From an uncultured Clostridia bacterium (lineage in GTDB: Bacteria; Bacillota; Clostridia; Oscillospirales; Acutalibacteraceae): 53,744 nucleotides of DNA. Where the stretch lies: NCBI GenBank assembly GCA_944385105.1, contig CALWVR010000012.1, positions 1 to 53,744 on the forward strand. Reading direction: 5' to 3'. Below, piece after piece: positions 7,466 through 16,164 of this stretch. Made by a program: the position numbers and the translations under genes. Each line of letters opens with the position of its first letter. The stretch's first letter is position 1. The notes beneath the pieces were generated by a model. It was not told where the DNA came from. It worked only from the letters and a program-made list of their open reading frames with translations, and ran no database searches.

Positions 7466-8149
7466 ATGTCAAAAATATTAATTGTTGACGATGATACTAA
7501 TATTTGTGAACTCCTGCGTTTGTATATAGAGAAGGAAGGTTTTGAAACGGTTATTGCAAATGATGGAAAGGTAGCACTTGAAAAATTTAATGAGTGTAAC
7601 CCGGAGCTTGTTTTATTAGATATAATGTTACCAGAACTTGATGGATGGCAGGTATGTCGTGCTATAAGGAAGGTATCAGATTGTCCTATTATAATGTTGA
7701 CTGCTAAGGGAGAAGTTTTTGACAAAGTCCTAGGCCTTGAGTTAGGAGCAGATGACTATGTAGTAAAACCATTTGAAGCTAAAGAAGTTGTAGCAAGAAT
7801 TAATGCAGTTTTAAGGCGCACTAATAAGACAAAAACTGATAAGAAACGAATAGTAAGTTTTGATAAACTATATATTAATCTAACAAACTATGAACTGAAG
7901 GTTGGAGGAGTAAAAGTAGATGCCCCACCAAAGGAGATGGAATTGATATATCATCTTGCTAGCAATCCGAATAGGGTTTTTACTCGGGATCAACTGCTTG
8001 ATGAAGTTTGGGGGTTTGACTACTATGGAGATTCAAGAACTGTCGATGTTCATATAAAAAGATTGAGAGAGAAGCTTGAAGGAGTATCAGAGAAATGGTC
8101 ATTGAAGACTGTTTGGGGAGTAGGATACAAATTTGAGGTATTAGAATAA
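7466..8149 (+). CDS. OmpR/PhoB-type response regulator
   Basis: I place the start at ATG 7466, with AGGAGG at 7452-7457. The earlier GTG (7457) sits on the ribosome-binding site itself. The product has 227 residues. The receiver domain (1-115) has acidic pocket D8-D10, phospho-acceptor D52 (LLDIMLPELDG) and the switch lysine in VVKPFEA. The C-terminal winged helix (about 130-226) ends in TVDVHIKRLREKLE and TVWGVGYKFE. It is an OmpR/PhoB-class DNA-binding regulator. Its stop overlaps the next start by one base (TAATG), so the kinase is its translationally coupled partner. The htrA gene 26 bases after the kinase suggests a cell-envelope stress circuit, which is an inference. Confidence 0.95.
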   Translation: MSKILIVDDDTNICELLRLYIEKEGFETVIANDGKVALEKFNECNPELVLLDIMLPELDGWQVCRAIRKVSDCPIIMLTAKGEVFDKVLGLELGADDYVVKPFEAKEVVARINAVLRRTNKTKTDKKRIVSFDKLYINLTNYELKVGGVKVDAPPKEMELIYHLASNPNRVFTRDQLLDEVWGFDYYGDSRTVDVHIKRLREKLEGVSEKWSLKTVWGVGYKFEVLE

Positions 8150-9594
8150 TGAAGCTACAGAAGACTTTATTCAAAAAGTATTTAAAGCTTATAATGCTCA
8201 TAGTCCTTTTAAGTTTCTTAATCTTAGGAATGCTTTTATGGATATTTGTATCGAAATATTGGAAGGCGGAAAAGGAGGAGTTACTTACAAATAATGCGAT
8301 TGCAATTTCAACAGTTGTAGCGCAAAATAGTATGGCGACTTTAAACAATGGGCTTACAATAGAAAATAAAGATTTAATAGAAAATTTTATTTATACTTTT
8401 TCAGTTAACATTAATTGCGATATATTTATAACTGACACTAAGGGAAATGTGTTATTATCATCAAAGTATGATACTGAGAATTACTATGGTAAAACAGTCC
8501 CTGAGACAATAATAGATAAAGCGATAACAGGTGATTATATAGGGACAGTTAATTTTGGAGATTTTTATAAAAATAAAAGTTTTGTTGTCGGTGTTCCTGT
8601 AATGATCAATGGTAAAGTTATAGCTTTAGTATTCACAGTTGTTGATTCCCATTTTCTTAATGATTTTATGTGGGATATTTTTAAAATCTTTATTTTTGCT
8701 GTAGTTGTAGCTTGTTTACTGGCGTTAATTTCAATAGGAATTTTCTGTTATAATATGGTTCAGCCGTTAAGGCAGATGTCTAGTCTTGCACATTCTTTTG
8801 GTAAAGGGGACTTTTCTAGAAGAGTTCCAGTGAAAAGCAGTGATGAGCTAGGGCAGCTTGCGATAGCTTTCAATAGTATGGCTGATTCACTTTCGGCATC
8901 AGAAGAAACTAGGAGAAGCTTTATAGCTAATGTTTCGCATGAACTTAAGACTCCAATGACAACAATAGCAGGATTCATTGATGGAATACTGGATGGAACT
9001 ATACCAAATGAGAAGCAGAATTATTATCTTAAAATAGTGTCGGACGAGGTAAAAAGGTTATCGCGACTTGTAAGTTCAATGCTGAATTTATCAAGGATTG
9101 ATCGTGAAAACTTAAAGGTTAATAGAACCTCTTTTGACTTACTTAATGTAGTTGTAAATATACTTCTTTCCTTTGAAAAAAGTATAAATGAGAAAAATAT
9201 AAATATACTCGGATTAGATGGCTCAAGAAGTGTTTTCGTTTACGGAGACGCGGACATGATGTACCAGGTTTTATATAATCTCATTGATAATGCAATAAAG
9301 TTTGTTAATAAGGATGGATATATAAAGATTAGTTTAGAGGAAAAGAACAATTTAGCTGTATTTAATATTAGAAATAGTGGAAGTGGAATAAATAGTAATG
9401 ATATAGGTAAGATTTTTGATAGATTTTATAAGACTGATAAATCAAGAAGCCATGACAAAAAGGGAATGGGTTTGGGTCTTTATATAGTAAAAAAACTCAT
9501 AAGAATTCATGGAGGGGATATAAAAGTAGAAAGTGTATCGAATGAATATACAGAATTTGAGTTTTTTATACCTGTATCAAATGATATAGAGTAA
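8149..9594 (+). CDS. Sensor histidine kinase
   Basis: The 481-residue protein has a transmembrane helix at about 14-35, an extracytoplasmic sensor of about 140 residues (36-172) with a PAS/CACHE-like look (DIFITDTKGNVLLSS), and a second helix at about 176-202. A HAMP linker (203-255) follows. The HisKA domain has the phospho-acceptor His264 in NVSHELKTPM. The HATPase domain has an N box (LYNLIDNAIKF), a G1-like NSGSGI, IFDRFYKTDKSRS and the G2 box KGMGLGLYIVKKL. It pairs with the response regulator whose gene it overlaps by one base. The signal sensed is unknown. The arrangement with htrA resembles envelope-stress systems. Confidence 0.95.
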   Translation: MKLQKTLFKKYLKLIMLIVLLSFLILGMLLWIFVSKYWKAEKEELLTNNAIAISTVVAQNSMATLNNGLTIENKDLIENFIYTFSVNINCDIFITDTKGNVLLSSKYDTENYYGKTVPETIIDKAITGDYIGTVNFGDFYKNKSFVVGVPVMINGKVIALVFTVVDSHFLNDFMWDIFKIFIFAVVVACLLALISIGIFCYNMVQPLRQMSSLAHSFGKGDFSRRVPVKSSDELGQLAIAFNSMADSLSASEETRRSFIANVSHELKTPMTTIAGFIDGILDGTIPNEKQNYYLKIVSDEVKRLSRLVSSMLNLSRIDRENLKVNRTSFDLLNVVVNILLSFEKSINEKNINILGLDGSRSVFVYGDADMMYQVLYNLIDNAIKFVNKDGYIKISLEEKNNLAVFNIRNSGSGINSNDIGKIFDRFYKTDKSRSHDKKGMGLGLYIVKKLIRIHGGDIKVESVSNEYTEFEFFIPVSNDIE

Positions 9595-9620
9595 TTTATT
9601 TAGTTTTGGGAGGACTATTT

Positions 9621-10994
9621 ATGAGTGATAAAGGTTTTAACTTTAATAATGATGAAAATAATATAAATTCATGGTATACCGATAAGGAGCAGGAACAGAA
9701 CAATAGTAATAGTATGGCAGAGGAAGAAAGAAAGACGGAACTTTGGGAAAAAAGGCAAATCAATAACAATGAAGTACATGTATTTGATACAAGTTTAAAT
9801 ACGGTTAATTCTCCATATAATAGCGACTACTGTTCAAGACCAAGCTATGTAAATGTTAAAAAAGCTAAAAGTACGGGATTTTATGTTTTTACAATTTCCA
9901 CAGCAATAATTTTAGCTGTTGTTACAATATTTTTTGGAACTACTATGATATTAGGGCAATTAAATAAAAAGAAGGTTCCGACTTTAAATGCTACCAATTC
10001 AGATATCAATTGTCCTGCTATTAATACTATTGACAGAACTGATTCGGGAGATACTCTGACAGCGGAACAAATCTATGTAAAAGTTGCACCGTCAATAGTA
10101 GGAATAATTACTTACGATCCCAGTGCAGGAATGATATCCTCATCAGCAGCCCAAGGTTCAGGAATCATAATGAGCGAGGATGGATATATAATTACAAATG
10201 CACATGTTATTGGGAATAGCAACAAATATAATGTTACCGTTGTAACTTCAGATAAAAAAGAATATACTGCGAAAGTAATTGGTTTTGATGTAAGAACAGA
10301 CTTAGCTGTTTTAAAGATAGATGCAAGTGGACTTACACCGGCTGAATTTGGAAATTCAGATCAGCTAGCGGTTGGAGAATGGGTACTAGCATTAGGAAAT
10401 CCGGGTGGACTTGAATTTTCAAATTCTTTAACACGAGGTATGGTATCAGCCCTTAATCGTTCTTTAGGAGATGCTAATAGTCTTGTAAAATACATTCAAA
10501 CAGACGCTGCTATAAATCCTGGAAATTCAGGTGGAGCGCTTTTAAACATGCATGGACAGGTTATAGGCATTAATAGTTCTAAGGTAAAGGACTGTGAGGG
10601 CATGGGATTTGCAATACCTATTAATACAGCTAAGACGGTAGTAGATGATATGATAAAAACAGGATATGTATCAGGACGAGTACGGCTTGGAATTACTGTA
10701 AGGCAAATTTCAGCCTATGAGGCGCAAGTTAATAATGTACCACAAGGACTATTAGTTGTAGAGGTAAGTAACGATAGTGATGCTTTTGCGAAGGGACTAA
10801 AATCAGGAGACCTAATAACTAAAATAGACGGTGTTGACACTATGACGACTTCATCACTCTACAATGAATTATCAAAACATAAACCCGGAGATAGTATAAA
10901 ATTAAATGTATATAGGATACCACTGAATGGAGGAAGTCCTACAAATTTAGATATGAGTATATCTTTAATTGAAGATAAAGGCCAACTTCAGTAA
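9621..10994 (+). CDS. htrA: HtrA/DegP-like membrane-anchored serine protease
   Basis: The start is ATG 9621 after GGAGG at about 9609-9613 (7-base spacing); the upstream in-frame TTG overlaps this site. The 457-residue protein has a polar Asn-rich cytoplasmic N-terminus (1-84), one transmembrane helix (87-111), a trypsin-like domain with His195 (ITNAHVIG), Asp227 (RTDLAVLKID) and Ser303 (NPGNSGGALL), and one PDZ domain (about 350-440). It degrades or refolds damaged proteins outside the membrane. It lies 26 bases after the histidine-kinase gene, so the three genes probably form an operon in which the two-component system controls the protease. Terminators follow. Confidence 0.95.
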   Translation: MSDKGFNFNNDENNINSWYTDKEQEQNNSNSMAEEERKTELWEKRQINNNEVHVFDTSLNTVNSPYNSDYCSRPSYVNVKKAKSTGFYVFTISTAIILAVVTIFFGTTMILGQLNKKKVPTLNATNSDINCPAINTIDRTDSGDTLTAEQIYVKVAPSIVGIITYDPSAGMISSSAAQGSGIIMSEDGYIITNAHVIGNSNKYNVTVVTSDKKEYTAKVIGFDVRTDLAVLKIDASGLTPAEFGNSDQLAVGEWVLALGNPGGLEFSNSLTRGMVSALNRSLGDANSLVKYIQTDAAINPGNSGGALLNMHGQVIGINSSKVKDCEGMGFAIPINTAKTVVDDMIKTGYVSGRVRLGITVRQISAYEAQVNNVPQGLLVVEVSNDSDAFAKGLKSGDLITKIDGVDTMTTSSLYNELSKHKPGDSIKLNVYRIPLNGGSPTNLDMSISLIEDKGQLQ

Positions 10995-11000
10995 GAAATA

Positions 11001-11034
11001 AATCCCCTTTAGATAAATGCTAAAGGGGATTACT
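11001..11034 (+). terminator. Hairpin after htrA
   Basis: The stem AATCCCCTTTAG (11001-11012) pairs with CTAAAGGGGATT (11020-11031) and a short T-poor tail follows. It probably acts with the next hairpin to end the htrA transcript. Confidence 0.7.
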
Positions 11035-11040
11035 TATTAT

Positions 11041-11077
11041 AAATAAAGTTCCATAGTTTTACTATGGAACTTTATTT
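11041..11077. terminator. Bidirectional terminator between htrA and eno
   Basis: A perfect 17-bp stem (11041-11057 with 11061-11077) has A-runs on one side and T-runs on the other. The right arm overlaps the last two bases of the eno stop. It can serve both convergent genes. Confidence 0.85.
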
Positions 11078-12446
11078 ATATTTCTACCAGAAGACCTCGT
11101 TTTAAAAAGGCTTGTCCTTGAGTCTTAGAATTACTTATAGTGCCAAAAGAGGTTAGAGCAGCACGTTTTATGGGAAGTTTATTTTGAAATCTATTACTTT
11201 TTTGCTTCCAGTTTATTTCAGACTCAATTTTCAACAGGCGATTGTATTTAGCCACTCTATCACTTCTACATGGTGCACCAGCTTTAATAAACCCGGCATT
11301 AGTAGCAACGGCAAGATCAGATATAAACGTATCTTCGGTTTCCCCTGAGCGATGAGAAATGATGGTATTGAACCCTGCCGACTTTGCATTATCTATGGTT
11401 TCAAATGTTTCAGTTAAAGTACCCACTTGATTTGGTTTAATCAATATGGAATTAGCTAAACCTTGTTTAATTCCCATATTTAACTTTTCTGCGTTTGTTA
11501 CAAATAAATCATCACCAACAAGGTTAATGCTGCCACCAAGACTTTTTGTTAAAGACTGCCACCCACCAAAATCTTGCTCACTCATAGGGTCTTCGATTGA
11601 AATAATTGGATATTTATTACATAAATTAATCCAATATTTGATCATTTCACTTGAGCTAAAAGTAATTTTGCGTTTTGTCATACTATAACTTCCGTTTATC
11701 CACCACTCGCTACTAGCAGCATCTAATGCAATTTTAACTTGTTTAGTGTTATATTGGGCCTTTTGTATAGCACTAATAATTAATTCAATTGCCTGTTCAT
11801 CGGAAGTAAGATTTGGAGCAAAACCTCCTTCATCACCAACAGATGTTTGAAATCCGTTATTTTTTAAAATTGAACCCAGCGTGTGATATATTTCACTGCA
11901 CCAACGTAGACCTTCACTAAAGTTTTTAGCACCAATTGGTACAATCATAAACTCTTGTATATCTATATTGTTAGATGAGTGCATACCACCATTTAATATA
12001 TTCATCATTGGTATAGGGAGTTTATATGCATTTATTCCACCTAGGTATCGATAAAGTGGAATATCAAAATGTTTTGCAGCAGCTCTTGCAACGGCTAAAG
12101 AGACTGCTAGTATTGCGTTAGCACCAAGTTTTTGTTTATCTCTAGTACCATCAAGCTCTATTAGAGTTTTGTCAACAATAGCTTGATCGAATGTGCCCAA
12201 CTTTAAAAGAGTTGGAGCGATTATATTATTAATATTTTCAATTGCTCTTAATACGCCTTTACCAAAATATCTTTGATCATTAAAGTCGCGTAGTTCACGA
12301 GCTTCAAACATTCCGGTAGAAGCGCCAGATGGAATACTTGCAACTCCCTTACTTCCATCATTAAGAGTTACTTCTGCCATAACAGTGGGATTACCACGAG
12401 AGTCTAAAATTTCAAAACCATTAATAGACTGTATTTTTTGATTCAT
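11076..12446 (-). CDS. eno: Enolase with atypical C-terminus
   Basis: The 456-residue protein has the enolase hallmarks. They are [10 protein letters not shown], the catalytic loop [49 protein letters not shown] with the catalytic Lys, SHRSGETED and AGAPCRSDR. It interconverts 2-phosphoglycerate and phosphoenolpyruvate in glycolysis. Usual bacterial enolases are about 430 residues and end soon after the R-x-x-x-x-N-x-L-L-R-I-E helix. Here that helix is followed by about 45 residues rich in Lys, Asn and Ser with no family match that I can see. Several positions are also off consensus (for example SSEWW). It may be a second, divergent enolase. It stands alone, convergent with htrA. Confidence 0.9.
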   Translation of the reverse strand: MNQKIQSINGFEILDSRGNPTVMAEVTLNDGSKGVASIPSGASTGMFEARELRDFNDQRYFGKGVLRAIENINNIIAPTLLKLGTFDQAIVDKTLIELDGTRDKQKLGANAILAVSLAVARAAAKHFDIPLYRYLGGINAYKLPIPMMNILNGGMHSSNNIDIQEFMIVPIGAKNFSEGLRWCSEIYHTLGSILKNNGFQTSVGDEGGFAPNLTSDEQAIELIISAIQKAQYNTKQVKIALDAASSEWWINGSYSMTKRKITFSSSEMIKYWINLCNKYPIISIEDPMSEQDFGGWQSLTKSLGGSINLVGDDLFVTNAEKLNMGIKQGLANSILIKPNQVGTLTETFETIDNAKSAGFNTIISHRSGETEDTFISDLAVATNAGFIKAGAPCRSDRVAKYNRLLKIESEINWKQKSNRFQNKLPIKRAALTSFGTISNSKTQGQAFLKRGLLVEI

Positions 12447-12519
12447 TTTAATTACCTCTATTCTAAGAATATAGTAAAATTATTTCCATAATAAAATAAT
12501 TTATTCTTAATAAAAAGTG

Positions 12520-12548
12520 TTGACATTTGATACAAATAGTGATACAAT
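12520..12548 (+). promoter_or_regulatory. Sigma-A promoter of the peptide-export operon
   Basis: TTGACA (12520-12525), a 17-base spacer and TACAAT (12543-12548) lie about 47 bases before the first ATG of the cluster. This is a near-consensus vegetative promoter, so the operon need not depend on an alternative sigma factor. Confidence 0.85.
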
Positions 12549-12595
12549 ACATATAAAATATTTATATATATTGCTAAGAGCAAAGAGGGGAGCAT

Positions 12596-13000
12596 ATGAA
12601 GTGTCTTAATGTTTATGCTAAAAAAGAGAATATAGACTTAGCGGTAAACTTTGTTGATGATTATATTTCTAAATTGCCTTGTAGTAATAGAAAACACTTT
12701 TGTATAGTTGTCGATGAGATATTTTCTAATATTGTAAAATATGCGTATGATAATGATCAAGGAAAATGCCAAATTATATGTGATTATGATGTAGGCTCAA
12801 AAACTGTAATACTGAAATTTATTGATTATGGCATAGAGTATGATCCACTAAAACAAATTGACCCCAATATTTTACTATCTGTAGAGGACAGAATGGAAGG
12901 AGGACTGGGAATTTTTATAGTTAAAAATTTTATGGATGAAATGATATATGAAAGGAAAGATAATAAAAATATACTTGTATTAAAAAAGAAAATAAATTAA
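12596..13000 (+). CDS. RsbW/SpoIIAB-like anti-sigma serine kinase (HATPase_c_2)
   Basis: The 134-residue protein is a single GHKL ATPase domain. It has an N box in VVDEIFSNIVKYAY, a G1 box around FIDYGIEYDP and a G2 box in EGGLGIFIVKNFMDE. This is the layout of RsbW/SpoIIAB-type proteins, which bind a target (usually a sigma factor) and phosphorylate a STAS antagonist. The next gene, 22 bases downstream, encodes just such a STAS protein, so the two form a partner-switch pair. No sigma factor and no PP2C phosphatase lie nearby. The kinase heads an operon of peptide-export genes. Its target is unknown, and control of export or maturation rather than of a sigma factor is possible. The ribosome-binding site is AGAGGGG, with 5-base spacing. 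Confidence 0.85.
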   Translation: MKCLNVYAKKENIDLAVNFVDDYISKLPCSNRKHFCIVVDEIFSNIVKYAYDNDQGKCQIICDYDVGSKTVILKFIDYGIEYDPLKQIDPNILLSVEDRMEGGLGIFIVKNFMDEMIYERKDNKNILVLKKKIN

Positions 13001-13022
13001 ATATTTATATGGAGGAAAAGTT

Positions 13023-13325
13023 ATGGATATTTTAAGAAGAGAAGAAGGCAATAAGACGGTTCTTGAATTATCAGGTAGGCTTGACACTAATACATCAGAG
13101 AAACTCGAAAATGAACTAATGGATTTGATGAATAATAATGTAAAAAATATTACAATTGACTTAAAGGGCCTTGACTATGTTAGTAGTGCAGGGCTTAGAG
13201 TATTTCTTGGAGCCCAGAAAAAAATTAGTGCAGACGGTGGAAGTCTGACCTTATTAAATCCAAATGAAACCATAGAGGATGTATTTAATATGACGGGTTT
13301 TTCAAATCTTTTTAATATAAATTAA
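13023..13325 (+). CDS. STAS-domain anti-sigma-factor antagonist
   Basis: The 100-residue protein is one STAS domain with the SpoIIAA/RsbV pattern: LELSGRLDTNTSEKLE, then ITIDLKGLDYVSSAGLRVFLGA. Ser55 aligns with the phosphorylated serine of RsbV and SpoIIAA. It should be phosphorylated by the kinase encoded just upstream, and in its unphosphorylated form bind that kinase. The ribosome-binding site is GGAGG, 7 bases before ATG. It is followed by the HlyD-like gene after 28 bases, so it is co-transcribed with the exporter. The phosphatase that would reset the switch is not in the window. Confidence 0.9.
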   Translation: MDILRREEGNKTVLELSGRLDTNTSEKLENELMDLMNNNVKNITIDLKGLDYVSSAGLRVFLGAQKKISADGGSLTLLNPNETIEDVFNMTGFSNLFNIN

Positions 13326-13353
13326 AACTTTATTAGGGAGGAAGGTATGAATT

Positions 13354-13968
13354 ATGAAAGATAGTGTTTTTAGAAAGAAAAGTCTTGATAGGATATCGTC
13401 TCCTGAGCAACTTAATGACTATATAAAAGTATCTAACCCAAGTGTTTGGGTTGTTCTAATAGCACTTATTATAATGTTAGGAGCATTTATAGTATGGTCA
13501 TTTAGTGGAAACATAACTAGCAAGGTGAACGGAACGGGAGTATTTGAATCAGTCGATGGAGCAAATACTCCAAACTCAGTTGTATGCTATATAAATGCAA
13601 ATTATATGAATAAACTAGAAAGAGGTATGGAAGTACGACTATATAATAATGACGCAAATGAAAATACATATATATTAGGAAAAGTAGAATTTGTATCTCC
13701 AAACCCTGTTACTCAATCAGACATAATTGATAAGTATGATAACCAATATATAGCGGATAGCATTTTATCAGATGACTCTGAATATGCAGTAGCGGTATTG
13801 ATTTCGCTTGACAAAGATAGTACTTCTGATGATGGATACAAGTGGGCAAATGGTGAAAAAGGAAATTCGGAATATATAAAGACGAATAACTTATGTAAGG
13901 TAGAAATTATTACAGAGGAAATTACTCCGATAGATTTCTTAATTAATCAGTCGCAAGCTTCTAATTAG
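13354..13968 (+). CDS. NHLM-type bacteriocin secretion adaptor (HlyD-like), short
   Basis: The 204-residue protein has a cytoplasmic N-terminus (LDRISSPEQLNDYIKVSNPS), one transmembrane helix at about 30-50, and an extracytoplasmic beta-rich part. The sequence LDRISSPEQLND followed by the helix is typical of the adaptor protein of NHLM/NHLP bacteriocin systems (TIGR03794-like). It should link the ABC exporters to the outside. It lacks the long coiled coil of classical HlyD proteins and is shorter than many family members. The start ATG at 13354 follows GGGAGGAAGG. The next gene starts 16 bases after its stop. Confidence 0.82.
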   Translation: MKDSVFRKKSLDRISSPEQLNDYIKVSNPSVWVVLIALIIMLGAFIVWSFSGNITSKVNGTGVFESVDGANTPNSVVCYINANYMNKLERGMEVRLYNNDANENTYILGKVEFVSPNPVTQSDIIDKYDNQYIADSILSDDSEYAVAVLISLDKDSTSDDGYKWANGEKGNSEYIKTNNLCKVEIITEEITPIDFLINQSQASN

Positions 13969-13984
13969 AGGGGGTGTTTAATTT

Positions 13985-16147
13985 ATGCTTAAGAGTAAAA
14001 TACCAAAGGTTCCTGTAATAATGCAAATGGAGGCTCTTGAATGTGGAGCTGCATCTCTTGCTATGATATTAGCGTACTTTGGCAAGTGGGTGCCGCTAGA
14101 GAAAGTTAGAGCAGACTGCGGTGTTTCAAGGGACGGAAGTAATTTAAGAGATATGGTTAGGGCAGCAAATGCTTATGGACTTAATACTGAAGCGTACAAA
14201 TGTGGACTTGAAGATATAAAGACTGTACAGCTTCCAGCTATAATACACTGGAACTTTAACCACTTTGTTGTTTTAGATGGATTTAAAAAGGATAGTGCAG
14301 TTATAAATGACCCGGCAAGAGGAACTGTTGAAGTATCTATGGATGATTTTGACAAGGCTTTTACAGGAGTTGTATTATGCTTATCCAAGGGCGAATCATT
14401 TGAAGCAGGCGGCAAGAGAAGAAGTATAATGGAATTTGCAAAGACAAGATTAAAAGGAACATTAGTTCCATTTATATTCGTTATATTAACAGGTTTACTT
14501 GTTACTATAATTGGAGTTATAAATCCTGTATTTACGCGTATTTTCTATGATAGAGTTCTATCACCGGGGCAAAATCCTGAATGGCTAATACCAGTTATCT
14601 CAGGAATGGCCTTAATTATCATATTCCAGATGGTTGTACAGGCTATAAATGCAGTTTACATGTTAAAGATAAGAGGAAAATTAGCTATAGTTGCAAACTC
14701 TATGTTTATGTGGCACGTTTTAAGGCTTCCGATGCACTTTTTCTCTCAGCGTCAAGTTGGAGATATAGCTATGAGGCAGTCTTCTAACGAAGGAATAGCA
14801 GAAACATTGATTCAGAGTTTAGCTCCTATTTTACTTAATTGTGTAATGCTTATATTCTATTTATTCATGGCAATTAACATTAGTTGGGAATTAACTATTT
14901 TAGGACTAGTTGCGGTTTTAGTAAACATGTTTTTATCTAACTATATATCAAAGAAAAGAGTGAACATAACAAGAGCTCAACTTCGAGATGCAGGAAAACT
15001 TGAATCGGCAACTTCATCAGGAATAGAAATGATAGAGACTATTAAATCTTCAGGTGCTGAAAATGGCTTCTTTGAAAAATGGTCAGGTTATCAGGCTTCA
15101 GTTAATGGCTCTATAGTTCAGTTCTCAAAATTAAATCAATATATAGGTGCAATACCAGGGATAGTACAAGGGCTTGTAGATATGGCTATATTATTGATTG
15201 GAGCTGCATTTATTATGCAGGGTTATGAAGGATTTACAGCCGGTATTTTAATGGTATTCCAAGGATATTTAGGACAAGTAGTAGCTCCATTAAATTCATT
15301 TATTGGAATAGGACAACAGATGCAGGAAATGAGAACAAACATGGAGCGTATTGAAGACGTAATGAACTACGAACCAGATGTTGAATATAAAGATGATGAA
15401 GATGACGAAAACGTTCAATATAGTAAGTTAACTGGTGAGATGGAAATGAAAAACGTTACATTTGGCTATAAGCCTCTAGGTGACCCTCTTATTGAAAACT
15501 TTAATTTGAAACTAAAACCGGGTTCTAGGGTAGCGTTTGTTGGTTCTTCAGGATGTGGTAAATCTACGCTTGCAAAATTGATATCTGGTCTTTATAAACC
15601 ATGGTCAGGTGAAATCTTATTTGATGGAAAACCGATAAGTGATATAAAAAGAGAGGTCTTCACGGGTTCGCTATCTGTAGTTGACCAAGATGTTATAATG
15701 TTTGAAGATAAAATCTCAGATAATATAAAGATGTGGGACGATTCAATAGAAGATTTTGAAATGATAATGGCAGCTAAAGATGCCCAGATACATGATGACA
15801 TAATGACAAAGGATGGCGGATATAGTCATGTGGTATTAGAGGGAGGTAAAAACTTCTCCGGTGGACAACGTCAAAGAATTGAAATAGCAAGAACCTTAGC
15901 ACAAGATCCAACTATAATAATCTTAGATGAAGCTACTAGTGCACTTGATGCAAAGACAGAGTATGAGGTTATAAAATCAATTACAGATAGAGGAATTACA
16001 TGTATAATAGTAGCCCATAGACTTTCTACTATACGTGACTGTGATGAGATTATAGTTATGGATAAAGGTAAAGTTGTGGAGAGAGGTACTCATGATGAAC
16101 TATATGCCAAGAATGGTATGTACACGCAATTAATTACAACAGAATAA
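13985..16147 (+). CDS. NHLM-type ABC exporter with C39 leader peptidase
   Basis: The 720-residue protein has an N-terminal C39 peptidase domain (1-130) with Cys20 (QMEALECGAASLAMIL), His93 (FNHFVVLDGF) and Asp109 (INDPARG). Six transmembrane helices (about 155-430) follow, then an ABC ATPase with Walker A GSSGCGKST, signature SGGQRQRIEIAR, Walker B IIILDEATSALD and switch His in VAHRLST. It should cut the leader of a precursor after a double glycine and export the core peptide. It is the first of the paired exporters of NHLM systems (TIGR03796-like). The precursor peptide encoded at the end of the operon has a fitting GG site. Confidence 0.93.
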   Translation: MLKSKIPKVPVIMQMEALECGAASLAMILAYFGKWVPLEKVRADCGVSRDGSNLRDMVRAANAYGLNTEAYKCGLEDIKTVQLPAIIHWNFNHFVVLDGFKKDSAVINDPARGTVEVSMDDFDKAFTGVVLCLSKGESFEAGGKRRSIMEFAKTRLKGTLVPFIFVILTGLLVTIIGVINPVFTRIFYDRVLSPGQNPEWLIPVISGMALIIIFQMVVQAINAVYMLKIRGKLAIVANSMFMWHVLRLPMHFFSQRQVGDIAMRQSSNEGIAETLIQSLAPILLNCVMLIFYLFMAINISWELTILGLVAVLVNMFLSNYISKKRVNITRAQLRDAGKLESATSSGIEMIETIKSSGAENGFFEKWSGYQASVNGSIVQFSKLNQYIGAIPGIVQGLVDMAILLIGAAFIMQGYEGFTAGILMVFQGYLGQVVAPLNSFIGIGQQMQEMRTNMERIEDVMNYEPDVEYKDDEDDENVQYSKLTGEMEMKNVTFGYKPLGDPLIENFNLKLKPGSRVAFVGSSGCGKSTLAKLISGLYKPWSGEILFDGKPISDIKREVFTGSLSVVDQDVIMFEDKISDNIKMWDDSIEDFEMIMAAKDAQIHDDIMTKDGGYSHVVLEGGKNFSGGQRQRIEIARTLAQDPTIIILDEATSALDAKTEYEVIKSITDRGITCIIVAHRLSTIRDCDEIIVMDKGKVVERGTHDELYAKNGMYTQLITTE

Positions 16148-16164
16148 GAAAGGAGGATTTATAT

